The translations under genes and the position numbers were made by a program. The notes beneath the pieces are model-generated. The model did no database searches. It saw only the letters and a list, made by a program, of their open reading frames with translations, and was not told where the DNA came from. Shown piece by piece: positions 44,260-55,449 of a DNA stretch of 64,000 nt. The stretch lies in the NCBI GenBank assembly GCA_032358165.1, contig JAALGY010000012.1, positions 3,286,001 to 3,350,000 of the forward strand, read 5' to 3'. The DNA is from Diplosphaera chodatii (lineage: Eukaryota; Chlorophyta; Trebouxiophyceae; Prasiolales; Stichococcaceae). The stretch's first letter is position 1. Every line of letters starts with the position of its first letter.

Positions 44260-47200
44260 TCACGCCAGTGCAGCCTGGATGATGCTGCGCAGGGTGTGGT
44301 TGGGTATCAGGTTGCGCGTCCCCACTGGCGCCCTTGTCACGAAGGATGTGCCGTGCTGCTGCAGCCAGGCGGCGATGGCGGCCCGCTCATAGGTCCGCCC
44401 GTCCGCCTCTGCCACGACCGGGTCCCTCATCACCTCCTGTGTTCAATGACAGCATGTCCCATGAGCACAAGTTCGTTGCATGTGCGACCAAACAGGCGCT
44501 CAGACAAGTCTTCAATTTGCTCGCTGCGCTGAACCTGCATCGCTGCTGCGCGTTGAGCTGCTGATGGCAGCTGCTGCGAATGTGAACGTCAATTGTCAGT
44601 GAAATGGCCACACGCTTATTTCTGGACATACGGTCAGGCTGAAAGTAGCGGGGGGGCACCATTGTGATGGGGCATCGCATCCAGTGCTGCACTGGCAGCA
44701 GTGTGGCCTCCGGAGCAGCAGAGGCACCCGGCAGTGCCGCTGCGCCTGCGTGCGCCGGCGGCACAGGGTGCGGGGAAGGTGCGGAAGCTGATGATGCTGC
44801 TGCGGCCCCTGCTGCCAGCGGCGTGCTGCACCTCGCGCCTGCGGGTGCTGGGGCCGCCGCCTGCTTCCCTCCCAGCTGCGGCCTCCCAGCCTTGCTGACA
44901 GTGGCAGCGGCTGCTTCCTCCTCTTCCTACGGTTAAGGGGCGGCCAACCTGTTGGCGTGTACATTTCTTCGATGAGTACATACCCTTAGGCTGTACATAC
45001 CCTTACCAAGGCCTAGTATAGTAGGCTGGGCAAACCATCATATTGACGGCCTTCAATCCGTTATAACAGCAGATGATGCACTCTTTGTGTGTTGAACCGT
45101 GTCCCGCAGCTTTACGTCTGCTTGGGTCGTGAGGCCTGCAGCCCATCGCAGCAAAGAGCTCGATGCCAGGAACACTGTGCTTACCAGCAGCAGAGCGCGC
45201 ATGGCTGCTTCAGCGCTGGCCGTGGTGCGATGCCGCGATGCATCTGACCTGGCCCCCTTCCTCGTGCTCCTGGGCTGCAATGGCGTCCCTGCTGCAGCCT
45301 GGCATGGAGAACGACACCACTTTGTGGTATTGAAAATCGGAGCTGTTTGGCTACCAAAAGGTATTGCTTGACAGCCTGCTGGATGAAAGTCAAGGGCTTC
45401 ACAGCAATGAGTCATACTGGTGGCCCAGAATGATGCAGTGGCAGAGTGTGACATCCAGTCCAGCAGCATGTGCAACTAGCTCACTGCACAGCGGACGGGA
45501 GCGGCTGCTTTTTGCTGCCGTCCCACTGCAGCCCCAACCCGCCGCAGGCCCGCCTCGATGCGACGCCGCGCCCCCTGAGCCTCGCACGGCAGCGCCTGCT
45601 TGGTGGCAGGCAGATGCGGTTGGCGTCACAACTTGTCAGATGCACAACCACCGTGCTGAACACCTTGTCAGGCACACGGGAAAGCTTTGCGGAGCTGTAG
45701 GAAATGTTTCCCACAATGTCGACCCGCACGACTGCTACAGACCAGCCGGACCATGCAGAGACAGACCTGCCAGGCTCTCGAGCAGGGCCAGCACCTGTCT
45801 GATAGCCGCCGCCACCTCCGGCCAGCCGCCGCCGCCGCCGTCAGCGGCCGTGAGCGCGCGGCGCGCTGCGATGTCCCTCTCACACAGCGCAGCCAGCACG
45901 GCGCACGCCGCTGCTGTGACGTCCGCCGCCCCCGCTGCCAGCCGCCGCCTCTGCGGCTGGGTGCCGTGGGGCGCCGGCGGCGGCGTCAGCACAGCCACCA
46001 GAGCTACGAGCAATCAGGGGACGGGAACAGGGTGTCAGCAACGAATGCCGCCTCACGCATCCCCATGCACCGATGTTGGCATTCGCAGGCCGTGTGCATT
46101 GCTCAGCAGCTACTTCGCTAGCGCCACATCAGCACAGGCTGCCAATGTGTGACTGGTGATGCTACGCGCACCATCTGCTAAGAAGTGGGCCCCCAAATGC
46201 TGCACTTACAATGACCTCTCCTTTCTCCTTTGTCATGAGAGTTTGACCGCACCTCTTGATGCCGCAACAGTGTTCAGCTGTTTGGCATGCGTCGCAAGGC
46301 CCCCCTGCAGCAGCTCCGAGACGAGGCGCGCCAGCAGCCGCAGCAGCTTCCAGGAGGCACGATCCGAGTCAGCAACCCAGCCGCCTCCCGCTGCCTGTGC
46401 CTGCGGCTGCCAGCTCGCGCCATCCTGCCGGCAGTAGCCGTGCTGCCAGATGCTGCCGTCCGGGGCTCCAGCCACACCCTCTGCAGCATTCAGATGCAGC
46501 CAGGCCATCAGACACTGCCCGAGTCGCTGACTTCGTAACAAGGCACAGGCGCCCACCAGCACACAGGCTTTACTGCTGTACTTCCAGAAGCTCTCAAAGA
46601 ATGCGCCGTGACCCGCGAGTGAGGGTGCAGGTCTGCAGGATCCTGCAGTTCTCACCCAGCAGGCATACAACGGCGCTGAAAGCGCTGTGAAGCAGCTCGG
46701 GACTGAGCGGCGGCGGCGGGGACCCTAGCGCTTCCGCAGCGGCTGGTTTTGGGGAATCGTTGAGCGCCGCCGCCACCTCCGCCACCGCCGTGCACGCCGT
46801 CTTAGCCGCGTCAGCGTGCAGCTCTGCATACAACGGCCGCTCGCAGCCATACATGGCCGGGTCGATGCTGGGAACCATCGCAAGCGTGCCCAGCAGTGCC
46901 GGCAGCGGCGACTGCTGCAGGGCCTCCGCACCGCAGCACGTGGCCATTCCTACCACCTGGACCGCTGGGATGACGAGCTTCATGGCGGCTTGGTATGTCA
47001 GCCGTGCTATGCTGTCAGGCTGCGACACAGCTGCTGGCACGTCCAGCAGCAGCAGCTGCTCGAAGCAGTGGGCGACTGACTCGCACCAGGGCTCCCATGC
47101 GGGCCACTCTGACAGGTCATCAACATCCAGCAGGCAGCGCACTACCAATGGTGCCACCTGCGCCACCCTGCTCACTCTGCATGCCAGCCAGGCCAGGCTC

Positions 47201-47326
47201 TGCTGGCTGCTGGCGTCCGGCGCGCCGCCTGCTGCGCTGCCAGGGGCGTCTGCTTCCCGCTGTCGTTCACACGCAGCTTTGAGATCTCTCACCACGTCTT
47301 CCAGCGCCAGGCCAACGCGCATCAGG

Positions 47327-47358
<32 letters not shown>

Positions 47359-49141
47359 ATATTCCCCCCCCTCTGGGCCGTACGACAGCGGGGCGGCAAT
47401 GGCCTCTGGCACTGCCGCGGCCTCAGTGCTGTGGGCGCTGCGTGCGTGCATGCAGTGATTCAGCAGTGTGCAGGCGGCCGCCAGGGTGGTGGCAAAGGCC
47501 GCGCCATCGTCGTTGCTGCGCCACTGTCCGCCAGTATCGTCCGTGCTGCGGCCGCCGCCGCCGCCGCCGTCGCGACTTCCAGCCGCCAGCCTGGCGACGG
47601 CGACGGCGGCAAAGCCCAGCGCCACATCCCAGCCGGCAATGCCTTGGCAGTCCCCTGCCCCAGGGCCGCAGCCGTCCCCCGCTGCCGCCGCGGCCGCACC
47701 CCGCCCCTCTGCTTGCCGCCAAGCTGCAGCGGCGGGCTGCGCTGCGCCGAGCTCGGCGCCCAGGCGACGCCGGCAGCCCTCCGCGAAGCGCAGCAGCGGC
47801 CCCTTCCAACAGTGCAGCGTTTCGCTATGGGACGCCGCGTCCGCCAGCTCAGCTGTCGTGAGGGCCAGGGCCAGGCACTCGTCCTCTTCAGGTGCCGCTG
47901 AAGCCGCGTCGCCGAGCCAGTCGTTGAGGAGCCTGCGTCGACGGCAGCCAAGCCATATTAGGTCACGCCTGGCACAGTTTGCAGCAGTCAAGTGATCAGG
48001 ATAGCAGTGATAGCAGCACAGGTCGTGTCTTCTACATGTGGGGCAAGACCGACCAGAGTGCACAACAGCGCTGCGGACAGCAGCCCGACATACAGGCAAA
48101 GCAGCAGATGTTTGGATGCACGCACCAGCGGCAGGCGCCCTGCTCAACCGCAAGGAGTGCTGGTGGGCGATTATGCACAGGCGGTGCAGCAGAGTAGTGG
48201 CTGCAGGGACGATGTCATCAGCATGCACATGCCCTCGCTGTGGCTGCTGTTACAGATCACCCAACGATATGACCCTCAAGTATAGTAATATATATTCACG
48301 GCACTTACTGGATGCAGGCGGGCGCTGCATGCTGCAGGTGCAGCCGGACGTGCCGCAGGCGACCGGAACTTGGGGGCCCGCTGCGTGCCGCCTCCAGCAG
48401 CACGTCACACAGCGCCGCCTCGGGCTCCCACGCCACGTCAACACCCCGGCTCCGCAGCGCCCCACCCAGTAGTGCGACCCCGTCGGACAGCAACCAGGCC
48501 AGCGCCTGGCTGTCGCTCCGCGCGTCAGTCTGCAGAAACACACCAGTGTTCGGCGCGTATCCGATGAGGTACCCTACTTTGCTCAGGTGACTGTGCCAAG
48601 GGCAGGCTGTGGTACATGTCCAACCCACATGTCATCATGCAGCTTCATCATGTAATACGCAACACTTGTGGCTGGACTGCGACTGTGTGCGGTGCAGAGG
48701 CAAAGGGCTTTTGTCGACGCAATGCACACGAAGCACGCAGCCTACCAGCATCATGTGCTCAACCAGGGTGCGCAGGTGCTGCAACGCTGCGCAGGCATCA
48801 TGCAGAGGCGCCTTGTCAATCGCTGTTGCGAACTGAATGATATCTTCTTGCCGCCTGGCCCTGACAATCGCCTGGATCCTCCTGCAAGAGGTGACGGCGC
48901 ACTCATCATGCTTGACAGCAGCATCCACTCAACCTGTCAGGATGGCAGCAACACGAAATTTGATCCTTGCGTATCTGCGTTCTTTTCGTGCGATCTATGA
49001 AGCGTTGTTGACGCTAGAACGAGTTATGATTGGCGTGAGGTACCTTATTCGCACGAGCCTTGCATCGATTTTGCTCGGCTCCTGTGCCGCCCTGCCACGC
49101 CGCTCTTGCGCTTGCGGGGCCAGGATCCGTGCATTGGTCAT
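44260..49141 (-). CDS. U-box E3 ubiquitin ligase paralog U7
   Basis: Ten exons in transcript order: 49044-49141, 48746-48881, 48309-48529, 46656-47932, 46253-46480, 45795-46003, 45485-45595, 45185-45298, 44660-44926 and 44260-44436, about 945 residues with all phases consistent. The first exon (MTNARILAPQAQERRG) ends in a phase-2 AG donor that joins the 136-nt exon 0. Exon F uses an acceptor about 7-10 nt earlier than its siblings, which keeps the frame. Exon B has a Gln run from CTG repeats near 47328-47357. The U-box differs from the array consensus: CPITM at the G/H junction and EVMRDPVVAEADGRTYERA, so the usual LCE is VAE. It still has NHTLRSIIQA. The U-box exon has no ATG, so it is easily missed in a simple ORF search. 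Confidence 0.86.
44976..45005. repeat. Short direct repeat GTACATACCCTTA
   Basis: GTACATACCCTTA occurs at 44976-44988 and again at 44993-45005 in the F-G intron of U7. Confidence 0.8.
47328..47357 (-). repeat. (CTG)n run encoding poly-Gln in U7
   Basis: About ten CTG triplets on the plus strand read CAG on the coding strand, a glutamine run in exon B of U7. A similar run occurs in U9 at about 58559-58580. Confidence 0.85.
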
Positions 49142-49811
49142 GGCATCAGCTCTGCTGCCGAATGAAAGCGGCGAGCTCGGGTGACAGGAGCGGCAGCTGC
49201 ACTGATGGCGCCCTCATCAGGTGGCAGCGGCGCTTGTGACTCCGCATGATGCCATCAAATAACGTAAGTGCCAGGCCGACTCCGATCTGCACGTCACACC
49301 TGGCTGCTGAACAGACATACGGTTATTCAGCTTGGGGAGCAAACTCACACTGACTTATGTTTCCCATGAGCATCTATGCTCCTCAACATGGGTATGACAT
49401 CGCTCGACAGCAAGAAGCACAGGAAGTCACGGCACGCACCTGGGACGATCCATGATAATTATGCAACTGGGACGTTCACGGTTAAGGCATTCTACCTCTT
49501 CGCAAGCTCAGGTTCATGCTGGCATACTCCCCGACCCAATTGGCTTGAGCATGTGGGCTTACGCTGTCATGCTCTGCTGCGATCTGAGATCACCATGTTG
49601 CAGCTGCATACTTCGCAAGGACAGGGCTTAGGTTTGGAGGCTTGGTTCACAGCAGCTACCACATGGACTCAGCTAAACGAGGTTGCAAGCTGGGGAACAA
49701 CGGACTGCGATGAACCGAGGGCACATACAAATTAAGAGCGCCGCAATGCAGAGGTGTGTCGGGAAAGTTGAACTCCTAGCGACTTATACGTGACCGTTGG
49801 TCGCACCTGCA
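49142..49811. other. Divergent promoter region between U7 and U8
   Basis: About 670 bp between proposed start codons of head-to-head genes. An open stretch on the plus strand to 49735 has no family similarity. No gene is supported. Confidence 0.45.
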
Positions 49812-52800
49812 ATGGGCATGTCAGTGTTTTCACTTAAAAAATATCTTGGGTGTCTGGAAGATGGCTCAAAAGTCAATCAACGCTGGTGCCAGCCTGTCGC
49901 CTCAGTGTGCAAGTGCTATGCGCCTGCCAGCGTCTACAGGAGCGGCGGAGCGCAGCTCAGTGCTGCATGGCAGCAGAAGATGGATGCGCTGATGCTGGTG
50001 GCTGCACAGCAGCCGGGTGAGGAGGCGAGCGAGGCGCTGAGTCAGCTGCGCACGGAGTGCGAGCAGATCAATGGGCAGGTGCGGCCAGCTTCTAATACCT
50101 GTCCCTTGCATGCATGCACATGTCATGTCATGATCACGTTGGTGCCTTGCATAAATCCAATCTGCCGTGCCCTGCATGCAGCCGTGGGTGCAAAGACGTC
50201 AGGGGAAAGCGGGAACCCGTGATGACGCCTCAGACATTTCTCCACAGGGTGGCACGCCCAAGGACAGCCAGGCGCTGCACTGGCTGCTGGGGGAGGGCGT
50301 CAAGCGGCTGGGCTGCGCGCTGCGGCGCCCGGAACTCGTTGGGTCGACTGATCCGGAGGCGGCGCACCGGGTGGCGGCGCTGTGCCGGGCGCTGCTGGCG
50401 GCGGCGCGGGATGAGTCACAAAGCCCTGGCCAGCTGCTGCACGTCCTGCGGCACCTGCAGCCCGGCGCGCCCGCCTGCCTGCGGTCCGCGCGGGATGTAG
50501 GGGTCGGCAGCCGATGCACTGCATGCCCTGTAGCAGGCTGAGTGCAGCCGTTCAGCCGGCTTGGGGCATGCCCCGCCATGCCTGCGCCTTCCAACGGCTG
50601 CCTGTCTGCCGTGTGTTGAACAAAGAACACGCTTGTGCAATGACCTCAGTATTTCGGCTGATGTTGATTTGCAGCGGGTCTACACAAGCACGTCTGCTTA
50701 TGGCCTGGGCATGTTTGCTACCTTGGCCGCTGTGAAGCCTGAGCATTTCCTTGAAACTGCCTGCCTCGGGTGCAGGCTGCTCAACCTCTGGTTCGAAGAC
50801 CGCGCCCTGGCGGCAAATGCTGGTGCCGAGTGCCTGGCGCTGGCGCACACGACCGCCGAGCTGGTGGACGCAGCCACCGATGGCGAGGGGCTAAGCGGTA
50901 AAACATGCAATTTTGACATTTGTACGCCTGTTCTCTCAGTGGGGGTCCCTTGCTGGCAGTGAGTCACCAGAACCATTCGTGAGGTCACCTGACTGACCAC
51001 ATGTGCCTTCCTTTTGGCAATGAATGTTCAGCCGTCACCAAATGTGTTCACACTACAGGGGGCCTCACGCCGCTGCTGCGCTTCCTGGCCGGATGCCGGC
51101 AGCGTCTCCAGGCGTCTCCAGCAGCAGGAGCCCCTGAGCCAGCACTGTCCGCCGCCCTTACATCTGCGGGCACCTCACGACATGCCGCCGCCGATGCCGC
51201 TGGCATGCTTCCCTCTGCTGGCCTGCAGAGCACTGAGGCGTCGGCCCAGCTGACGGCGGCGGCAGCCGCGTTGAAGCGGGACACCGGGGCGGCCGCACGC
51301 AAGGAGCCGGACAGCTGGGCCGCGGTTTTGAGCCTCGCGGCAGTTGCACTTGCCAGGCTGGACGTCGGAGCGCATCATGATGACAACGGCGGCGGCGGCG
51401 GCGGCGGCGGCAGCGGCAACAGCAGCGAAGATGCGGCCTTTGCTGCCAGCATGGCAGCTGCAGGGGCGCTGCTGAACTGGCACCTGCATACTGGCGGCAC
51501 ACAAAGACACGAAGATTACGTGGCATTACATGCAATCGCCGCCCCGCTGCAGTATGGCTCAGCCTACTACAACCAGCAGCAGCAGCACCTGCTGCGCTGT
51601 GGCATAGCGGTGAAGGCTGCCGTGGGGAGTTTCGTAGCAGCAGACCCCCCGCGCAACACAGAAGCCTATTACCGCCGCAGCCGCAGCGGCGTTAGCGAGC
51701 GTGTGTTTGTTGCCGCAGCTGTGGACGGCGCCGGCAGCAGCGCAGGCCACGGCTTGGCAGAACTGGCCGCAGACAGCCAGAAAATACAGGAGCTCGTGCG
51801 CGGCATGTATCTGCTCGCTCAGTTGACGACGTGCATTGCCGCGGCCCTGGCGGCCAAGGAAGCAGACCTTGCGGCCTTGCAGCCCTGGAGCGACAGCATC
51901 GCCAGCTGCCTGCATCAGCTGATGCCCATCCATGCGTACGCAACAGGCGGGCCCGACAACCCCACAGGGCGGCTGGTGTACTGCACGGTCACGAAGCTGC
52001 TCAACCCCGCGCAGCTGATTCTGCAAGTCGCAATGCGCAGCGGCACGGAGGCCCTGCAGCAGCCGACGGTGGCGCTGCTGATGCGGGTCGTCCCAGAGGC
52101 CTGCCACATCAGCCCAGCAGAGTTTGGCCTGGCGCTGCAGCAGTTTGCCGAGATGCGCATTGGCGCTGCAGCCACGGCGTGCGAGGCCATCACAGCGGTG
52201 GCTGAGGCGGTGGACAGCTTTCACCAAAACACAGAGGACAGAGCTGCGGGAAGCACCGACCGGCGGCCGCCCTGGAGTCCCGAGCTGCTCTTCAGCACCT
52301 GCGGCGCCATCCCAGTGCTCCTGCGTAAGTGCGTTGACCCTCTGGCTGTTTCAGGACCTGCCCCATGCCCTGCTGACTGAATGTGGTGCATGTCAGCAGT
52401 AGTGAGAACTCTTGTCTGAGCTTGCAAGCTGAACAGGTTGCCCGTGGTTGCCGGGGCTTCACAACCTGCTGGTAGTCCCGAGTACAGCTGAGCTTCCCCT
52501 GGCGAAACCCAGTTCATCAACACCATTAATCCTCGTTTGTTACTCCGATTGCAGGCATGTCTGCTGCGGACCCTGACTGCGGCGTCTGGCAGCAGGGCGC
52601 ATGGCAGCAGCAGCAGGCGGCGAGCCAGCAGCAGGAGGCAGGGGCTGCACCGGCTGGGCAGGTGGCGGGCAGCCCGCAGCCGCAGCCCACAGCGCCGCGG
52701 CATGAACCCTGGCACCTGCTACAGGGGCTGGCCCAGGCGACGTCGCTGCTGCAGGGGGCTCTGCCGCCGCCGGCCGAATGTTTGGATGTTCCTGAAGTGG

Positions 52801-54660
52801 CGCCAGGTGAGACAGTCAGCAGGCACCTGTATGCACAGGGAATGCATACACACAAACTTTTCAGCTGCACTGGCACTCATGTGCAGCTGGCTGCCTGCCG
52901 GCCATTTTAGAGGTACACAAGAAGATAAACTTGTAATGAGAGTTCTGCGTCTGTGCTAGGTTGTCAGCAGCCGTGACATGAAGACTCGCTTGTTCTGAGC
53001 GTTGCCAAACCTGCTGCAGATCCTGACTTCGGCCTGTGCTTTGTTCGCAGCCCTGGTGTCTGCACTGGCGCCGCCGCCGCAGCCCCATGCGCACCAGCGG
53101 CGGCGGCTGCGGCTGGCGGCGGGGGCGGCGCCGGCAATCATCCACGCCTGCTGCGCGCTGGCCGCACTGCTCCAGGGCAGCCCCGCAGCACGGCGGGTTG
53201 TGGCGACCTAGGGCTTTAGCGACACCTGGCCATTGGTTGTAGCAGCCCTACGACAGGTGCTGTTGCGCGCCTTGAGCAGTTGCGAGCCGTCCGATATGCA
53301 TGATGTCGGGCAGCCCGACAGCGACTGTGGCAGTCCAGCAATCCCTGGCGGCAATGATGGTGCCTGCTCTGACAGCGGCTTGCCAACAGCTCTGCGGGGC
53401 TGCGCCCAATCACCAGCGCTGCTCTGCCACTTTGATTTGATTGACACTCTGGCTGTGCAGGCGCTGGCACACGAGGCTGCAGAGACGCAGCAAGCGCTGA
53501 AGGCAGCCCTGCAGCCGGTTGACGACGCGCTGAGCAGGCAGCAGCAAGCACTGGGCGGCGAGGTGAGCTGCATAGCGGTCTGCACAGTCACACAGACAGC
53601 ACTGCACATGTGCCTGTGCCTGCAAAGCTCGGGTGCTGCATTGCGATTTCCCTGGTATGTAGTTGCTGCAAAACACCCCAGTGCAGACGCGCAACCATGC
53701 AGCAAGCTGGCCATTGCTGAAGTATAGCTGCCTGCAGCAGGGCGCGGCTGTTGGATCTCCGCCCCGCCACAGACGCAGGCATGCGCCTAGGATGGGCACC
53801 GAGCTGCCGCCGCGCACGACGGAGGGCGCAGAGGCGGCCATGCGCGCCCTGCTGCTGGTGGGCAGCGCTCGCTGTATGTGTCACAGGGCATGCCTGCTGT
53901 CAGCTCTCAGTTGCGCACGGCAACCCGAATGCAGCCTGTCACCGCAGAAAGATTTGGTCTGTGCTGACCGTTGCAGCGGTTTCAGCGAGTGGTGCGCGAG
54001 CAGACAGTGCATGTCGAGTGCATAGTGAGCTGGTTTTGACGGGCTGCAGGAAGAAGAGGAGGCAGCTGCTGCCGCTGCTGCTAAGAGCAAGGCCGCATCG
54101 CCACGGCAGCGCAAAGTGCAGGCAAACACGTCCTCCTCTGGCGCAGCCAGCGCGAGCAGCACTCCTGCAGCAGCGGCTGGGTCAGCAGCTGTTTCAGCTG
54201 ACAGTGCAGCAGGTGTCACAGCCGACGCAGGCTCAGCGGCGGATGCAGGCAGACCACCAACGGACGCGACATCCACCTCAGAAGCAACTCCTGCTGAGCC
54301 TGCAGCAGTGCCACTGTCCCAGCGGTGGATGACATGTCCTATCACGCAGGTACGACCATCCACACTAGACACAGCCACTTATGCATATGACCGGTGGTGT
54401 AGCTACGGCAGGGTACTACAGCAGTGCTCGTATGACGACACGCAGCGCAAGACGACACTCACCTTTGCTGCATATGTGCGCAGGAGGTGATGCGCGACCC
54501 GGTGCTGTGCCAGGCGGATGGGCAGACTTACGAGCGCGCTGCCATCACCGCCTGGCTGCAGCAGCACGGCACATCCCCTGTGAACGGGGCGCCAGCACAG
54601 ACCCACAGCCTGCTACCCAACCACACGCTGCGCAGCATTATTGAGGCAGCGCGGCGGTAA
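49812..54660 (+). CDS. U-box E3 ubiquitin ligase paralog U8 with an in-frame stop in exon D (probable pseudogene)
   Basis: Exons: 49812-49885 (tentative), 49940-50078, 50248-50483, 50776-50897, 51059-52324, 52555-52806, 53051-53256, 53461-53562, 53741-53857, 54050-54349 and 54484-54660. All phases join and the total would be 996 residues. Codon 53209-53211 in exon D is TAG where paralogs have a sense codon; the frame continues beyond it with GFSDTWPLVVAALRQ and a normal donor. This would remove exons E to H and the whole U-box. Exon B is split by a 161-bp GT-AG intron (50898-51058) at exactly the site of the U5 GC-AG intron. The U-box exon itself is intact (EVMRDPVLCQADGQTYERA). The first exon is uncertain because it implies a 54-bp intron. 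Confidence 0.82.
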
Positions 54661-55449
54661 CCGTTAGGGGACCTCGTACACACGAGGGCTTTACGGCAAT
54701 CACGTTCTTGTTTTGTCTGAAGCTGTGAGGGCGCCGCTGTATCATGTGTCATTGTTATGGCGCCGTTGTACTACTGTGTCTGTCTACTGCTGTGTTATCA
54801 TCGGACCATGTCTTCTGATAGGTGCTGTCAAAAGCATGTGTTGCATAGGCTGTTTGCCACACCTTCATCGGCATCGGGGGTGTTCAATGCATGATTGGTC
54901 AATCTGGTTCCTCAGGGTCGACTGTGTAGGTGTGTACTCAGGCCCATATGTTGCAGCCGGGCATGTCTGATAGGTTTGCACGTGCTTCAGCGCAAGTGTC
55001 ACATGGTACACGTTGGCACTCCTTTGGCTGCTGAATGGTCGACTATGTAGGTGTATCATAAGAGAGTGGCAAATGGGGCAAGGTCGCAGCTTTTGTCGCC
55101 AGTCGAGCCTGAGTCCCCCAAGTTGCAGTTCGCCTGTGCATCGGGCGCATCAAACCGATTGCCAAATCGATCAGACCGTCAAGTTGCTCAATCACTAGTG
55201 CTACACACGATACACGATGCACCGAAGCTGTGATGGCATACCGCACTAAACCATGCATGATGCCGGGTTATTGGGTGCAGAAACTTGGCTTGCACACACG
55301 CCACTGTTGCTCAATGCACACCGGCAAGGGGTGCTTCTGATGCAGTGCTTCTACACTACATACAAAATGCTGCGCACGCACGTGTTAGGTACGTGTTAGA
55401 TCCATGTCAGTGTCTGCCGCAGCACCCCAATATGGGTGCCCTGAAAGGA
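54661..55449. other. U8-U9 tail-to-tail intergenic region
   Basis: About 790 bp between two stop codons. No coding exon, clear poly(A) signal or repeat was recognised. Confidence 0.5.

Noticed and set aside
49376..49735. 119-codon plus-strand ORF between U7 and U8
   Set aside because: No domain, no paralog match and no splice partner; it lies in a probable promoter region.
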